A stretch of 64,000 nt of DNA. Origin: Sebastes aleutianus (Eukaryota > Chordata > Actinopteri > Perciformes > Sebastidae). Of this stretch, positions 1-10,970 are shown piece by piece (position 1 is the first letter of the stretch; each line of letters opens with the position of its first letter). Where the stretch lies: positions 1,311,009 to 1,375,008 of the forward strand of contig CAKAKS010000062.1 in the NCBI GenBank assembly GCA_916700875.1. Direction: 5' to 3'. The translations under genes were made by a program, and so were the position numbers. The notes under the pieces were generated by a model. It was not told the DNA's origin and made no database searches. It was given only the letters and a program-made list of their open reading frames with translations.

Positions 1-393
1 CTCCTCCTGCAGGCTCACCCTCCTTCTTTTTTTTTTTATATGAAATACATTTCGGGAGAAGCGCCATTTTCTCTCCAGAACCCATGTGCGATGGAAAAGT
101 TCCCCCGCGGCAGAACCGCGCTCAGGAGACGGGAGAGACGGGAGAGAGACGGGCCGAGCCGGGCCGAGCGGCGCGGAGTGGAGGAGGAAGTTTCACAGCG
201 AGTCGCGGAGCAGAGAGACGCTCCGACACAACACAGAGAAACACACAGAAACACAGAGAAACACATAGAAACACATGGGAGAGAAGAGGCACAGGCTATA
301 ATACTATAACACACACCCGGCGTCCCCCCCCCGACCCCACGGTACAAGACACCCAGACAGTGACAGAAGAGCAGAGCCGAGCGGAGCGGTTAC
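1..393 (-). other. start of nfix intron 1, CpG- and purine-rich
   Basis: This lies downstream of the nfix exon 1 donor on the minus strand, so it is the beginning of intron 1. It is GC-rich around 105-210 with many CpG, and carries an imperfect tandem of about 11-14 bp (AGAAACACA type) at roughly 230-285 plus a C-run near 325. Several open frames cross it, but they have biased composition and no recognisable product. Confidence 0.5.
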
Positions 394-420
394 CTGTGTG
401 AGGCAGTACGGAGAGTACAT
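394..420 (-). CDS. nfix: nfix first coding exon (MYSPYCLTQ), 5' end of gene
   Basis: Read on the minus strand, an ATG at 420-418 in the context TTACCATGT opens nine codons, MYSPYCLTQ, that end in CAG followed directly by GTAACC, a good splice donor. NFI transcription factors begin exactly this way and continue in exon 2 with DEFHPF, the start of the DNA-binding/dimerisation domain. The fifth residue separates the paralogues as I know them: NFIX has Y (MYSPYCLTQ), NFIA has L, NFIB has MMYSPI and NFIC has MYSSPL. The exon ends in codon phase 0, as required for splicing to exon 2. NFIX is a nuclear dimeric factor that binds TTGGC(N5)GCCAA and controls neural and muscle differentiation. All later exons lie left of position 1, so the gene is partial here. 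Whether this is nfixa or nfixb cannot be told from nine residues. Confidence 0.9.
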
Positions 421-900
421 GGTAACTCTAGAGAGCAGGACTGGAGAGCGTGTTGAAGTGTGATGATAGCTCGCTGTGGTGCTGCATTGCTAGCGCTCGC
501 CGTCCTGTTAGTCTCACTCCATGCTGCTGCTGCTGCAGCGCTAAACCACCACTAACCCCGCCTAGAAAGTGAAAGCTTGCACAAACTTTCAGGGGAAAAA
601 ACTTTGTCTCCCTCCCCTCTCTCCTCTCTCCTGTCTCCTCTCTCCTGTCTCCTGTCTCCTCTCTCCTCTCTCCTCTTTTTATCGCTCTCAACGAATCGTC
701 CGAAAAGGCGGCATTTTAATCTACTTCCACGCACAGATTCATCAAAGTGCTGCTGTTGTTGCTGGCACAACTTTTCACTTTTTCAAATCTTTTTTTTAAT
801 TATTATTAATATTATTATTAATATCCGATGGCTGTCCTGACCCCGCTGCGCGTGAGCCTGTACGGGCGTTTAACCCCGCGCGCCACTGCAGCTGATCTTT
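421..900 (-). promoter_or_regulatory. nfix: nfix 5' UTR / proximal promoter region
   Basis: This is the sequence immediately upstream of the nfix ATG on the minus strand. It holds a (CTG)4 run at about 520-535, a long plus-strand pyrimidine tract with a CTCTCTCCTGTCTC-type tandem at about 605-680, and a GC/CpG-rich patch at 840-890. The transcription start cannot be fixed from sequence alone. The boundary of 900 is an estimate, set where the sequence becomes AT-rich and repeat-filled. Confidence 0.45.
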
Positions 901-1000
901 GACCTGGTATGATGTGCTTTAGTTGCGTTTAATGACCCGTCCGCTCCATGGTTATGGAATTGGAATTAGTGATCAGAGGGTGGATGAGTCGTGTTAGTTG

Positions 1001-1080
1001 CACTGCTGTTACATTTGGACTGGAAGGGAAACATGTAAACGCATCATCACAATAGATCCGAGTGGTGGAACGAATACGTA
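1001..1080. repeat. left copy of a diverged ~80-100 bp duplication
   Basis: The segment around GTTACATTTGGACTGGAAGG... AATAGATCCGAGTGGTGGAAC reappears diverged at about 2089-2185 (GTTACATTTTGACTCGAAGG... AATAGATCAGAGTGGTGGAAC). Both copies are followed by a (TA)n array. A complete DNA element and further repeats lie between them. Confidence 0.7.
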
Positions 1081-1294
1081 TACAATATATATATATATAT
1101 ATATAAAAATACATATATATATATATATAAAAATACATATATATATATAAATACATATATATATATATAAAAATACATATATATATATAAATACATATAT
1201 ATATATATATATATATATATTGACAGCCTTAATGTGTGTATATATATATCTATATATAGATATATATATATACACATTAAGGCTGTCAATCGAT
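1081..1294. repeat. (TA)n / ATACATATATAT array ending in a 72-bp palindrome
   Basis: A long AT array built of TATATA and ATAAAAATACATA variants. From 1219 to 1290 it becomes an inverted repeat with two 36-bp arms and one mismatch, centred at 1254/1255. The outer part of each arm is ATTGACAGCCTTAATGTG, which resembles the terminal sequence of the element annotated next, joined head to head. Confidence 0.9.
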
Positions 1295-1449
1295 TAATCG
1301 CACTTTAAACGTCCATATAGGGCTTAACTGCCTTATCCATCCGAGTCTTCTGTACAACACAGTTGTAGAAGAAGGTAATAATACTGAATGAACATAGATA
1401 ATACAGAAGCAAATAAAGACAAATAAAGTAAATAAAAACAGGTATGAAA
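1278..1449. mobile_element. partial DNA-element end, GGCTGTCAATCGATTAATCG type
   Basis: From the right arm of the palindrome the sequence runs on as GGCTGTCAATCGATTAATCG, the same type of terminus as the complete copy starting at 1450. It soon diverges into a short AT-rich segment. It is probably a truncated relative of that element. Confidence 0.45.
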
Positions 1450-2075
1450 TAGGGGCTGTCAATTTATTAAAATATTTAATCGCAATTATTATATTATATA
1501 TTATATCTGTTCGAAATGAACCTTAAAGGGAGATTTGTCAAGTATTTAATACTCTTTTCAACATGGGAGTGGGCAAATATGATTGCTTTATGCAAATGTA
1601 TGTATATATTTATTATTGTAAATCAATTAACAACACAAAACAATGACAGATATTGTCCAGAAACCCTCACAGGTACTGCATTTAGCATAAAACAATATGC
1701 TCAAATCATAACATGGCAAACTGCAGCCCAACAGGCAACAACAGCTGTCAGTGTGTCAGTGTGCTGACTTGACTATGACTTGCCCCAAACTGCATGTGAT
1801 TATCATAAAGTGGGCATGTCTGTAAAGGGGAGACTCGTGGGTACCCATAGAACCGATTTACATTCACTGATCTGGAGGTCAGAGGTAAAGGGACCCCTTT
1901 GAAAATGGACATGACAGTTTTTCCTCACCAACATTTAGCATAAGTTTGGATCATTATTTATCCTCCTTCGCGACAAGCTAGTATGATCTCTACGACCTAA
2001 AAATCGCAAGTTGCGTTAATGCGTAGAAGAAATTAGTGGCGTTAAAACGAATCTGCGTTAACTTTGACGGCCCTA
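1450..2075 (+). mobile_element. non-autonomous DNA element, family A (GGGCTGTCAA termini), copy 1
   Basis: The element starts TAGGGGCTGTCAA and ends TTTGACGGCCCTA, so it has short terminal inverted repeats, and AT-rich TTAATCGC-type subterminal sequence at both ends. The interior (CAACATGGGAGTGGGCAAAT... GGTACTGCATTTAGC... GGGGAGACTCGTGGGTACCC) recurs at 27248, 34311, 39925 and 45309. The termini and lack of coding capacity suggest a hAT-like MITE. I see no clear 8-bp target duplication here. Confidence 0.75.
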
Positions 2076-2088
2076 ATTTGTAATTACA

Positions 2089-2280
2089 ATGTTGTTACAT
2101 TTTGACTCGAAGGGAACACATAAACACATCAACCCAATAGATCAGAGTGGTGGAACAGCTGCAAGGCAAAAAAAAAAGAATACGCTTATATATATATATA
2201 GTGTATATATATAATGTATATATATACATTATATATATATATAATGTATATATATATAATGTATATATATAGTAAGACCT
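2089..2280. repeat. right copy of the diverged duplication plus (TA)n array
   Basis: Positions 2089-2185 are the second copy of the segment at 1001-1080. Positions 2189-2275 are a TATATA array with GTATATATATAATG interruptions. Confidence 0.7.
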
Positions 2281-3711
2281 GTGGAAATTGTTTTGTGAGC
2301 GACATGGACATGTGAACACCTCTGATTTGGATTTGCTAATAATGCATATAAATAAATTCATGCAACTTACATAACCCTGTAAATTGCATGAATAATATTC
2401 TGTTACAGAGGATTACGTCTCATGCATTAAAAGCTAAAGTTTGCACCGGATTATATACTTCAATTCATTTGCAGGCGTTCGAATTGACGCATTATCTGGT
2501 CGCAGGCTGTAAAGTTAAGACTATTTATTTACTGAACCATGTTTGACCCAGTCGCGAAGCCACAACTGCAGTTTAAGAACCAGCAAAGTGAGTCCAGGCC
2601 AAACAGACGCAGCAGCAGTCACTATGAAGTGTAGAAGACAGACATATAATCACAGCCTCTGAGCGGTAGCGAGATGCTAAATTGTGCTAAATGAGGAAAC
2701 AGACACTCTGCGTCATAAACAAACAGGAGTGAGTGATACACATATCACATAAAAGTCATGAAATGAAGTTTCTTGACTTGGTTCCAGAGTGTGGTGCAGT
2801 GGGAATTTGGGCGGGGAGTGAAGTCATTGTGAAGAAGCGGAGCTGAGATTTCGGGCCCTTGACATCGGAGTCCCGCAGATTTATGAGGCCTACTGCTTGT
2901 GCATGTCTACCGCAAGCCTCTGCAGGCGAAACAAAAGGGATCTGGGCGCTGTGTGGCCAATTACTGCATGTGGCCAGATAGGCGAGCCAGAGACGCAGGC
3001 AGGCGGGCGGCGGGGGGAGGAGGGAGAAAGTGTGTGGTCAGGACGCCACAAAACTGTAACCTCCTGGCCTCGCCACCACACAAGGTTAGAATACCAGCAT
3101 TCCTCTCTGTGAATATGATACACGACGAGTATGAAACACACACGGACACACCCTTTAACACACACACACCTTTTTGGTTCCTCTTCAGGCAGGTGTACTT
3201 CATGCCTGCTAAGTCTTTGTTCTCAGCTCTGTTTTGCAGCAGTCGTTAAAAGCACCGCGAGTGCAAAAGGTTGCAGCGAGCGGTTAGACGGGGATCAACC
3301 CCACCCCACACCCCCCTTTCCTTTATAGAGTCGACTCGCATGCAACACACGCAAACACTCCTCTGCCGTGGCTCCTTAAATGAGCCACACATTTAGTGGT
3401 CTGTGTGAGTAAATCTCTCATTAAGTAACACATGGTTGAGCCATATGCTACGGTTGGTGGGTCTGCTGCGGCTCAGCTTTTTCACACGCTTCGAATATAC
3501 ATATTTACCACTGCTCCAGAGTGGCCGGCGCTGCGATGACTTCACTCGTCAGCTCAGAGCTGTCGTACACACAGTCGCGTTTAAAAAACGGAGGCTCACG
3601 CTAATAAATGATCAGAGTGTCATTTATTACTGTGTCGACTACTTCGGGGAAGCTTTAGGTCTGCAAAACAGGTTGTTCCAGGATGACAGTAACCGCACAT
3701 TTGCCTTATGA

Positions 3712-3713
<2 letters not shown>
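2281..3713. other. unique-looking non-coding DNA upstream of nfix exon 1
   Basis: No repeat family or coding exon is recognised. The region is of moderate GC content with scattered CA-rich patches (about 3140-3175). It may hold proximal regulatory sequence of nfix, but nothing specific can be supported. Confidence 0.4.

Positions 3714-3750
<37 letters not shown>
3714..3750. repeat. (CA)n microsatellite
   Basis: An uninterrupted ACAC run of about 37 bp. Confidence 0.95.
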
Positions 3751-3754
<4 letters not shown>

Positions 3755-3908
3755 GATAGCACAACCAGTGGTGATGCCACACCTGGAGACGGGACGCAGC
3801 ACACGGGAGATAAGCTAAAAAAGTCTGGTTGTGCCGTTGTGGCTGAGCAGATGTCAGCTCTGGTGGCCCACAGTTTACATGCAGCGCACATGCAGGGTTG
3901 TGCTTAAA

Positions 3909-4090
3909 GAAGTGCTTCCCAACCTGGGGGATAAATCACAATACTATATTACCAAGTCATTTCTGCATGTAACTTAACTCTCTGAAGTTTCATGTTCTAG
4001 TAAATCAATTAGTTTAAAGTGTTTTCTGGTCGCATTTTTTTTTTTTTTTTGGGGTATCGTGATTGTTAGGCTTTTTTTCCATTCCTAGAT
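3909..4090 (+). mobile_element. possible DNA-element end (AGTGCTTCCCAACCTGGGG)
   Basis: AGTGCTTCCCAACCTGGGGG is a terminus type common in fish repeats. Its reverse complement type (AGGTTGGGAAGCGCTGG) appears near 46724. No opposite end is evident, so this is a truncated copy. A poly-T run lies at 4036-4052. Confidence 0.35.
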
Positions 4091-4680
4091 TGACTTTAGC
4101 GAATATTTCCTATCCAAAAAACATTGGACATTTAACCAGGAGATCCGTGTTTGAGGCCGTTGTTGACCGGTCTTTTGTTTTGTAAGTTACGTTAGTGACG
4201 TTTGACGATTGTTACGTTTTGTATTGACGTTTGTGACATGTTTTCTGTAGTTGTGTTACGTTGTGTCCGTATGTATTTCACTTAGTTTACTTAATTACTT
4301 TGAGCCCAACCATGACATTGGTGGTTTTCTTGCTGTGGACGTTTGCGTGGTGTACAAATGACATGCGAGAAGGCTAAAATGCGTTCTCATGACACGCAGA
4401 AAGTCTGTGTAATGTCGTGGTATTTATATGCCTTTCCGTGCGAATGGGTTTAATAAGATGGAACTCATTTGTAAAACTAGAAAAGTGCAGTCAGTAGAGG
4501 TCAGATTTGCACCAGGTGTGTCTCCCTCTGCCCTCCCAAACAAAGAAGAGTTGATACTCACTCAATTAACCCTCCCGGCTCCCTTAAGCCGGCCCACACA
4601 TGATTAGCGGTAAAATCACTCTGTGCTGGCTGTGCCATTGTTTTCCAATGGGGAGAGCGGTGCCGCCCAATTATGCAGAA
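4091..4680. other. non-coding stretch, no gene seen
   Basis: The part at 4180-4270 is rich in GTTACGTTTTGT / GACGTTTGTGAC words that look like a decayed short tandem. The rest is unremarkable. Confidence 0.35.
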
Positions 4681-4717
4681 GCGTGGCGTGGCGTGGCGTG
4701 GCGTGGCGTGGCGTGGC
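4681..4717. repeat. (GGCGT)n pentanucleotide array
   Basis: About seven copies of GGCGT (GCGTGGCGTGGCGT...), the last slightly altered. Confidence 0.95.
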
Positions 4718-4868
4718 GTTGCGCACCACCGAAATTGCCACCAAGCCTGGCGCTCAGAGTTCAAATTTTTGTTGACATAATATACCTGCGTTGCGCTTTG
4801 CATTTGCAAGGCTCTTCACCTAAAGAGTACGCTAGATTAAAAAAATGATCCAACCGAAAAACCCAGCC

Positions 4869-4995
4869 CAGTGTTGCCAACTCTTTTCCAATGGAAGTAG
4901 CTAGCAGCTCTAGCTCCAAACGTCCCTAAATCTAGAGAGAAAGTCGCCAAGGCGGCGACACTTTCAGCCCGTCCCTTCAGGCCTCCCTCCACAGC
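4869..4995 (+). mobile_element. hAT-type end fragment, CAGTGTTGCCAACT
   Basis: CAGTGTTGCCAACTC followed by GCTAGCAGCTCTAGCTCC and GTCGCCAAGGCGGCGAC resembles the left end of a fish hAT element that begins CAGTGTTGCCAACT. The other end is not found, so it is truncated. Confidence 0.4.
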
Positions 4996-5159
4996 CACGT
5001 CCCCAAAATGATCATTATGAACATAAACATATCATAATGAACGTAAACAACGAACATGGACATTGTTAGTACTCACAGTTGTCCATCTAGCAGCTTGTGG
5101 AAAACTCCAGTGACGCGTAATGAGTGCACGGGCAAAGTGCGCACAGGATGACAGGCAGG

Positions 5160-5287
5160 TAGTCTGGAATTTTTTTTTTTTTTTTTTTGTCTGAGCATTT
5201 GATTTATTGATTGCTGTCGGTATGTAATGAGAATTTCAACAAATATAACAAAAATGTTTTGAAGAACACTACCAACCCTAGCTTTAA
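5160..5287 (-). mobile_element. truncated TTAA-ended MITE
   Basis: Read on the minus strand from 5287 the sequence is TTAAAGCTAGGGTTGGTAGT, then AACATTTTTGTTATATTTG and the CCGACAGCAATCAATAAATC block, a repeat I recognise from perch-like fish. It is lost at the poly-T near 5170-5187. Confidence 0.5.
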
Positions 5288-5559
5288 GAGGAGTGAGGAG
5301 TTAGCAGTCAATGACGGTATAAAACAGTTAATAAAATATGTTTTTCAAATAGTGTGAATCACCGCAACCACAAGAGGTATTTATTCAACAGTCATAAATG
5401 AGCACAACAAATGTTAGGCTGATGGGTCCAGTAGTATGAAAGATTAGCTGCGGACAGACAGACACACACGACCGAAGGCATGGTCTCCCTACAAGCTTAT
5501 GCCTGAAAAAAACAAATGTTCTGATCTAATGTCCCTTGAGGGCCTTATTGTGTGACTTT

Positions 5560-5830
5560 CTATAACGTCGGTGAATATACTATGTCTGTTTGCAAATGGA
5601 AGAGCTCAGTATCACGTCTGTTTTTATACTTGAAGAGCTCGTTGACCTTAATTTGTATGCATACCAGGAAGTGTTGCTGGCCTCCTCTGATTGTCCGGGG
5701 TGAGAGCCTATATATGTGTGGTGCTGTTTGTCTATATGAACTCTGCCTGATGAAGCACTGAGGACCAAAACGTCAATAAATTCAGTACGAGTGATACCGG
5801 ACAGTGTGCAGGATCATTTGTTTTCTTTCC
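5560..5830 (+). mobile_element. probable Penelope-like element terminal fragment
   Basis: The segment ends with CTGATGAAGCACTGAGGACC followed by AAAACGTCAATAAATTC, the layout of the hammerhead-ribozyme region found in Penelope-like retroelement ends. No reverse transcriptase is present, so it is a solo or truncated end. The outer boundaries are estimates. Confidence 0.45.
5745..5775 (+). ncRNA. degenerate hammerhead-ribozyme-like core
   Basis: CTGATGA at 5747-5753 matches the conserved 5' core of the hammerhead. AAAACGTC at 5767-5774 stands where GAAAC-GUC is expected, with GUC as the cleavage triplet. The GAAA core is altered (CAAAA), so it is probably inactive. Stem II (AGCACTGAGGACC) pairs poorly. 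Confidence 0.4.
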
Positions 5831-7140
5831 ATTTCAAGAATTTTATAACATCACACCTCATTTTTCTTCATTCCAGAGCAGCAACCTGTCTTGTTTCGAA
5901 ACACAGACAATCATTTCTATCAGGTTCTTGAAACAAGCTGATTTCTATTGGAAACATTGAAAATATCAGAGTGCCGGCGGCTTTTGTCACAGAGGCTTTT
6001 AGGACTTGATTATAAACAGAAATGACTGGATGAGATGGATATTTTGGATACTTATTGGCCTCTAAAAATCTTTCTTATCTGACAAAGAAATCTGCTCATA
6101 ACTCACATCCACACTGCAACCACACGCAAGCAGACATCTCTTCATTTTACGGGGTCACAATCCAAAAAGGTTGAGGCTTAAAGAACTGAGCAAAGGCGCT
6201 GCCACATTTTACTTTTTAGGATCGTACCACTTCCAAAACAGGGTGTCAAATTCCTATTTTACGTTCACTGTTAATATACTTTTTTGAAAGCGATTGCACC
6301 CTCAGGAACCCTGACGTGTAAGCTAAGAGCGCACACACACACACAGAAACAAAGAGAGAAAGAAGGGAGCCGTGATGCACTTTATACAAAACTAACGCCC
6401 CCAGCAGCAGACCTCCTGGTGAGAAGCTGGAGGTGGACACCCTCCTGTGGATGTTCTTGAACTCGCTGCCCCTGGAATCCAATCCAGCCCCAGCGACGCT
6501 CCTCCCCCTCTCCAGAAACTCTCCTCTACCAGCCGCGCTACTCAATTACAGCCATAATGGTTCATTTCTGCACCCCGAGACACACGATACACTGTAGCAA
6601 CCCAGATTCTGTGTGAGACTTGGCGAAAGTCTTAACTCTGGGAAACAAAGAGTGTAGCCTAGAAAACTGGCTCCCACCTCATTAACAATCACATTTTCAG
6701 TCATCCACCCCCCACACCCCCTCCCCTTTCTCCTCTCACCCTCCCCATCCCCTATCCTTTGTTTTTATTACCATTCTATATCTACTACGTCCATCGTTGT
6801 AAATCCACCGCGCTCGCTGGGAGTATTTTTCTTCTTTTCTTTTTTTTTTTTTTTTTTTTTAGAAAAGCTGCTCACTTTCTTTAACTTTGTATTCCTTTTG
6901 GTTTCATACGACTAGGCAGGCTGCACATTATCCTCATAATTTTCACTCCCATGAGGCGAGGGCGCTTCGGTGAGGTTGCAAAGGCCCCCCATTTTTTTTT
7001 CTTAAATGTGCGTGTGGAAATAATGATTGTAATGGTTTGCAGCTGAGTAGAGGGAGCTGTGAATGACATTATGATTGTGGTGCAATTACCGAGAGCATGA
7101 AAACAGACTGTCAGTCATAGTAATGAGTAATGACTCAAAT
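5831..7140. other. unique-looking non-coding DNA
   Basis: No repeats or exons are recognised apart from a CA run near 6332-6345 and a poly-T at 6838-6862. Short open frames show no recognisable product. Confidence 0.4.
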
Positions 7141-7155
7141 AACACATTTAAGACA

Positions 7156-7170
7156 ACACATAATAATAAC

Positions 7171-7217
<47 letters not shown>

Positions 7218-7388
7218 TAAAAGAAAAAAGTAATGACAATAAAATAATAAATAAAAATAAATTACCAATATTGATGATGATAATAAAATAACACAAGTAA
7301 CAATAATGACAGTAAAGTGGTAAAAGAGAAAAAATAAAAAATGATGAGGATAATAAAATAACAAAAATAAATAAAATAAAAATGAAGT

Positions 7389-7435
<47 letters not shown>

Positions 7436-7680
7436 TAAAATAAAAAAGTAATAATGATAATAAAATAATAAATAAAATAAACAAAAATAAAACAAATAAC
7501 TTACACACTAAAAGTACTAATATTGATGATGATAATAAAATAACATAAGTAACAATAATGACAGTAAAGTGATAAAAGAGGCAAATTAATAAATGAAAAA
7601 TAAATAATGATGAGGATAATAAAATAACAAAAATAAATTATATAAAAATAAATATATAATAATAATAATAATAATAGATG
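7156..7680. repeat. (AAT)n arrays inside a tandemly duplicated AT-rich block
   Basis: (AAT)n runs occur at about 7160-7215, 7390-7435 and 7655-7676. Between them a block containing ATTGATGATGATAATAAAAT... AATAATGACAGTAAAGTG... is present twice (about 7269 and 7521), giving a period near 252 bp with few differences. The long minus-strand open frame of poly-leucine/isoleucine is an artefact of this composition. Confidence 0.9.
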
Positions 7681-7689
7681 CATACCCTG

Positions 7690-10310
7690 TATGAATCTGA
7701 TACTACAAAGCATTCAGGCATCCCAGGACCTCTGGAGGGTTCTTCGTTCAACAGAAAGGTTTCGGTTGCCTGAAATGTAACACAACAGTCATTTATTCAT
7801 TAGTTGACTCTGTCCCTTTATGTTCAGGGAATCTAAACACACAGAAAAACTGGCTGCAAAGCTGTAAACGCAGATTTTGGATGTGAGAATCCTCCTCATC
7901 CAGCTGCTTCTTATATTGACCTATTTATTAATCATCCTCAAGTCCCACCACAAGATAACTACTTTAGAACTTTACATTCTACACACACACAGTTCACGGT
8001 GTGTGCTGCCTGCCTGAACCCATGTGCTGTGCAGGCCCGAGGCCCGGCCCTGCCAGTCACCACCACTTGAATGGGGAGCAAAGTGTTTAGCTGCCTGCCG
8101 TACTCCGTACACAATACTCCAGCACAATGGCATTTCCTGTCCCTGCTATTCCACCTGCATGGTCACTTTTCTGTGCAGCGCGCACTGAATCAGCACAAAT
8201 CATTCACACACACACACACTCTCGTACGGACGCGGTCACATACTAAACACAGACCCACATATATATATAGAGGCCATACATCTGCCTCACATATTCACAC
8301 ATACAAGCCCCTTAGCCACAAGCCCTGCATCGCATTCGCTGATAGATGCAGCTAAAGTATTTATTCTAAGTGTTTGTTTCCATTCAGTGCGGTTCATTTG
8401 TATGCCGTGGGACGCGCCGGCAGAGACTTGGGCTCTGAATGAGCATCCATTGCTAGTTCTGCTGTCAATTGAGGCAGCCAGGCCAGACAACATGGATGGG
8501 AGGGAACCACAGACTGAGGATCTGGATCAGGGATGGGAGAGCTGGCCCGTGGCTGTTACTTTTTTAGTCCAAACTGGTACAAATTGGTTTCCGCCAGGCT
8601 AAATTTGAATGTCTGTTTTGGATATCAACTAAACCTGTTATAGGCGAGGGCTAAAAATTGCTATAGGTTGATGAAAATAACTCGGAAGGAAGTTTAAGAC
8701 CAGGAGTTTAGAGGAGAAGGAATAATCCCATTTTCCATAACTTCTCGTCTCTTGACATACCTTAAGCAGAAACAAACACGGACCCAAAACAGGAACAAAC
8801 ATCGCTCGTAGCCAGCTACGAAACGTAAAGTTATGCTATTTAAACTGGCATGTGAGGTAAACAATCTTTTAGGGGATTCAAACAGACTTTAGGTTACTTA
8901 AGCATTTGCACATGCACACACGGTGACACGGGATCGCACTTGGGAGAAATGCATGCGCAGACACATGCATAAACACACAGCACTATAATAAGTCCCAGAC
9001 TCGGGCTAACCGAGCTGCGGCTGGAGACACAGGCTATTCATATCCTTCAGAATGAGAGGTTACAGCTCGAGTCTTTTTCCCTTTTTCACTGTTAACACAG
9101 GAAGGGCACCTGCGTGTGTGATTTCAATCCACCTCTACGGGCCGATCGATTAACATAAGATCAACATTGGTTTTGTTTAGCGTTGCCTCGCTCGTTCGCG
9201 GTCAATTCAGTGAGGTTCCACGTGGAACGTTCACTAAAAAAAAAAAGTTAGAACTCAAGTCATCCAAGTGACTAAGAAAACACTCCTCCTGGCGTTCAGC
9301 CTCAGCATCCAACCTCTGGCCTGTCATCATTAATATGTGGGGAAACACTGGAGGGAAACCATTTGAAACCATTTGTCCCACTAAATGGTGCCCTTGTCAA
9401 GCTCTCTGGGCTTTCTGTTGAGCTCTTAAACTGCCCGGTCCGGCTGAAGGATATATTTTACTCTGTTGATAATCACAGAGTAGCACAGAGCGAGGCGTGT
9501 TGGTAGTTCTACTTGACTATTTCTGACAGGTTTGAGTAATTTAAAGTTGAAAAATGATTTGCGCTGCACAGACATAATAAACGAAAGGATAAAAACACGG
9601 GTCTGCTAATGAATTAGGAGTATCTTTGTCATATCTTTGTTTGAGACTGATTGTTTGATGTAGCTCACGGCAGCACTGGCCCATTTCCCCCCCAGTTTTT
9701 ATGGAGCATGGTATCAATTATATATGTGTGTTTTTCTATATATATACATGCAGCATATGCCCAATCCATATGGCCGGCCTAGAGCTAGAATAGGCGCAGA
9801 GCCTCATGTAATTAACACTTAAAAAGCTCTAGAAATCATTTGATGTCTGGGACGTTTTTTGGTGGCCGAGACGGAGTGTAATACAACACTGAAATGGTTG
9901 TCAGATTTTATCAATGGAGAGCGCAGACAATGTCCTTATGACTCTAAACAAAGTGGGAAAGAGAATGAGGACATTTCAGAGCCCAGGCCAAAGAACAGAA
10001 GAGAACATGACGTTTTCTCGGTCAAGTCTCCGTATTATGTATGTGTGATGTATTAAAGAGACTGTTCAATGATTTGGGGGAAATTCAACTTGGTGCTTTC
10101 TTTCAGCAAGTGAGCTGAGAATATATAAATCTCATGTGCACGAGAACCAACAAGCCCCATTTATGACCGAAGAACTCTGTATTTTACTCCGTGATCCGGT
10201 CACATAGTGTTCCCAATACAAACCCCCCAAAAAGCCCTGTTGTGTTTTTTTTGCCTGTTATTCAGCCAAAGGTTACATGTTCAAAGGTATTTAAGCTATT
10301 TTGGAGACAG
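7690..10310. other. unique-looking non-coding DNA, possible conserved elements
   Basis: No gene is recognised. Non-repetitive, balanced-composition patches at about 8380-8560 and 9290-9480 look unlike the surrounding transposon debris and are the most plausible conserved non-coding elements here. A TATATA run lies at about 8260. Confidence 0.35.
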
Positions 10311-10313
10311 TAG

Positions 10314-10970
10314 AAAATGGACAGGATATCGACGCGTAGTCGGGGGGGTGGGGGGAGTTTGCAGTTCGGTGTGCTGAGGATCTCATCGCTGCTTTTTGCA
10401 GATGATGTGGTCCTGTTGGCATCATCGGTCTGTGACCTCCAGCACTCACTGGATCGGTTCGCAGCCGAGTGTGAAGCGGCTGGGATGAGGATCAGTACCT
10501 CTAAATCTGAGGCCATGGTTCTCAGCAGGAAACCGATGGATTGCCTACACCGGTTAGGGAATGAGCCCTTACCCCAAGTGAAGGAGTTCAAGTACCTCGG
10601 GGTCTTGTTCGCGAGTGAGGGGACAATGGAACGTGAGATTGGCCGGAGAATCGGAGCAGCGGGGGGGGGGGGGCGGTATTGTATTCGCTTTACGGCACCG
10701 TTGTGATGAAAAGAGAGCTGAGCCGGAAGGCAAAGCTCTCGATCTACCGGTCAATCTTCGTTCCTACTCTCACCTATGGTCATGAGGGCTGGGTCATGAC
10801 CCAAAGAACTAGATCGCGGGTACAAGCGGCCGAAATGGGTTTCCTCAGGAGGGTGACTGGCGTCTCCCTTAGAGATAGGGTGAGAAGCTCAGTCATCCGT
10901 GAGGGACTCGGAGTAGAGCCGCTGCTCCTTTGCGTTGAAAGGAGCCAGCTGAGGTGGTTCAGGCATCTAC
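10314..10970 (+). pseudogene. non-LTR retrotransposon reverse transcriptase fragment
   Basis: A relic of the C-terminal half of a LINE-type ORF2. The first frame contains LLFADDVVLLA, with the palm-domain catalytic FADD at 10395-10406, then the downstream signature KSEAMVLSRK and FKYLGVLF. The second frame continues with SLYGTVVMKRELSRKAKLS, the thumb-like YRSIFVPTLTYGHEGWV and LRRVTGVSLRDRVR..., ending at QLRWFRHL. The two frames are separated by a frameshift at the poly-G run 10660-10672. The N-terminal endonuclease and early RT motifs are missing, as is everything after LRWFRHL, so it is dead and truncated at both ends. The sequence style fits the RTE/BovB-like or Rex-type fish elements, but I cannot name the clade with certainty. 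Confidence 0.85.

Noticed and set aside
1516..1767. The recurrent frame (…NDRYCPETLTGTAFSIKQYA…) at 1516, 39859 and 45461 considered as a multicopy gene
   Set aside because: It lies wholly within family A MITE copies, has variable ends and no promoter or splice signals; listed as a finding about the family only.
7086..7508. A 140-codon minus-strand frame of poly-leucine/isoleucine resembling membrane segments
   Set aside because: Product of (AAT)n arrays; no unique protein sequence.
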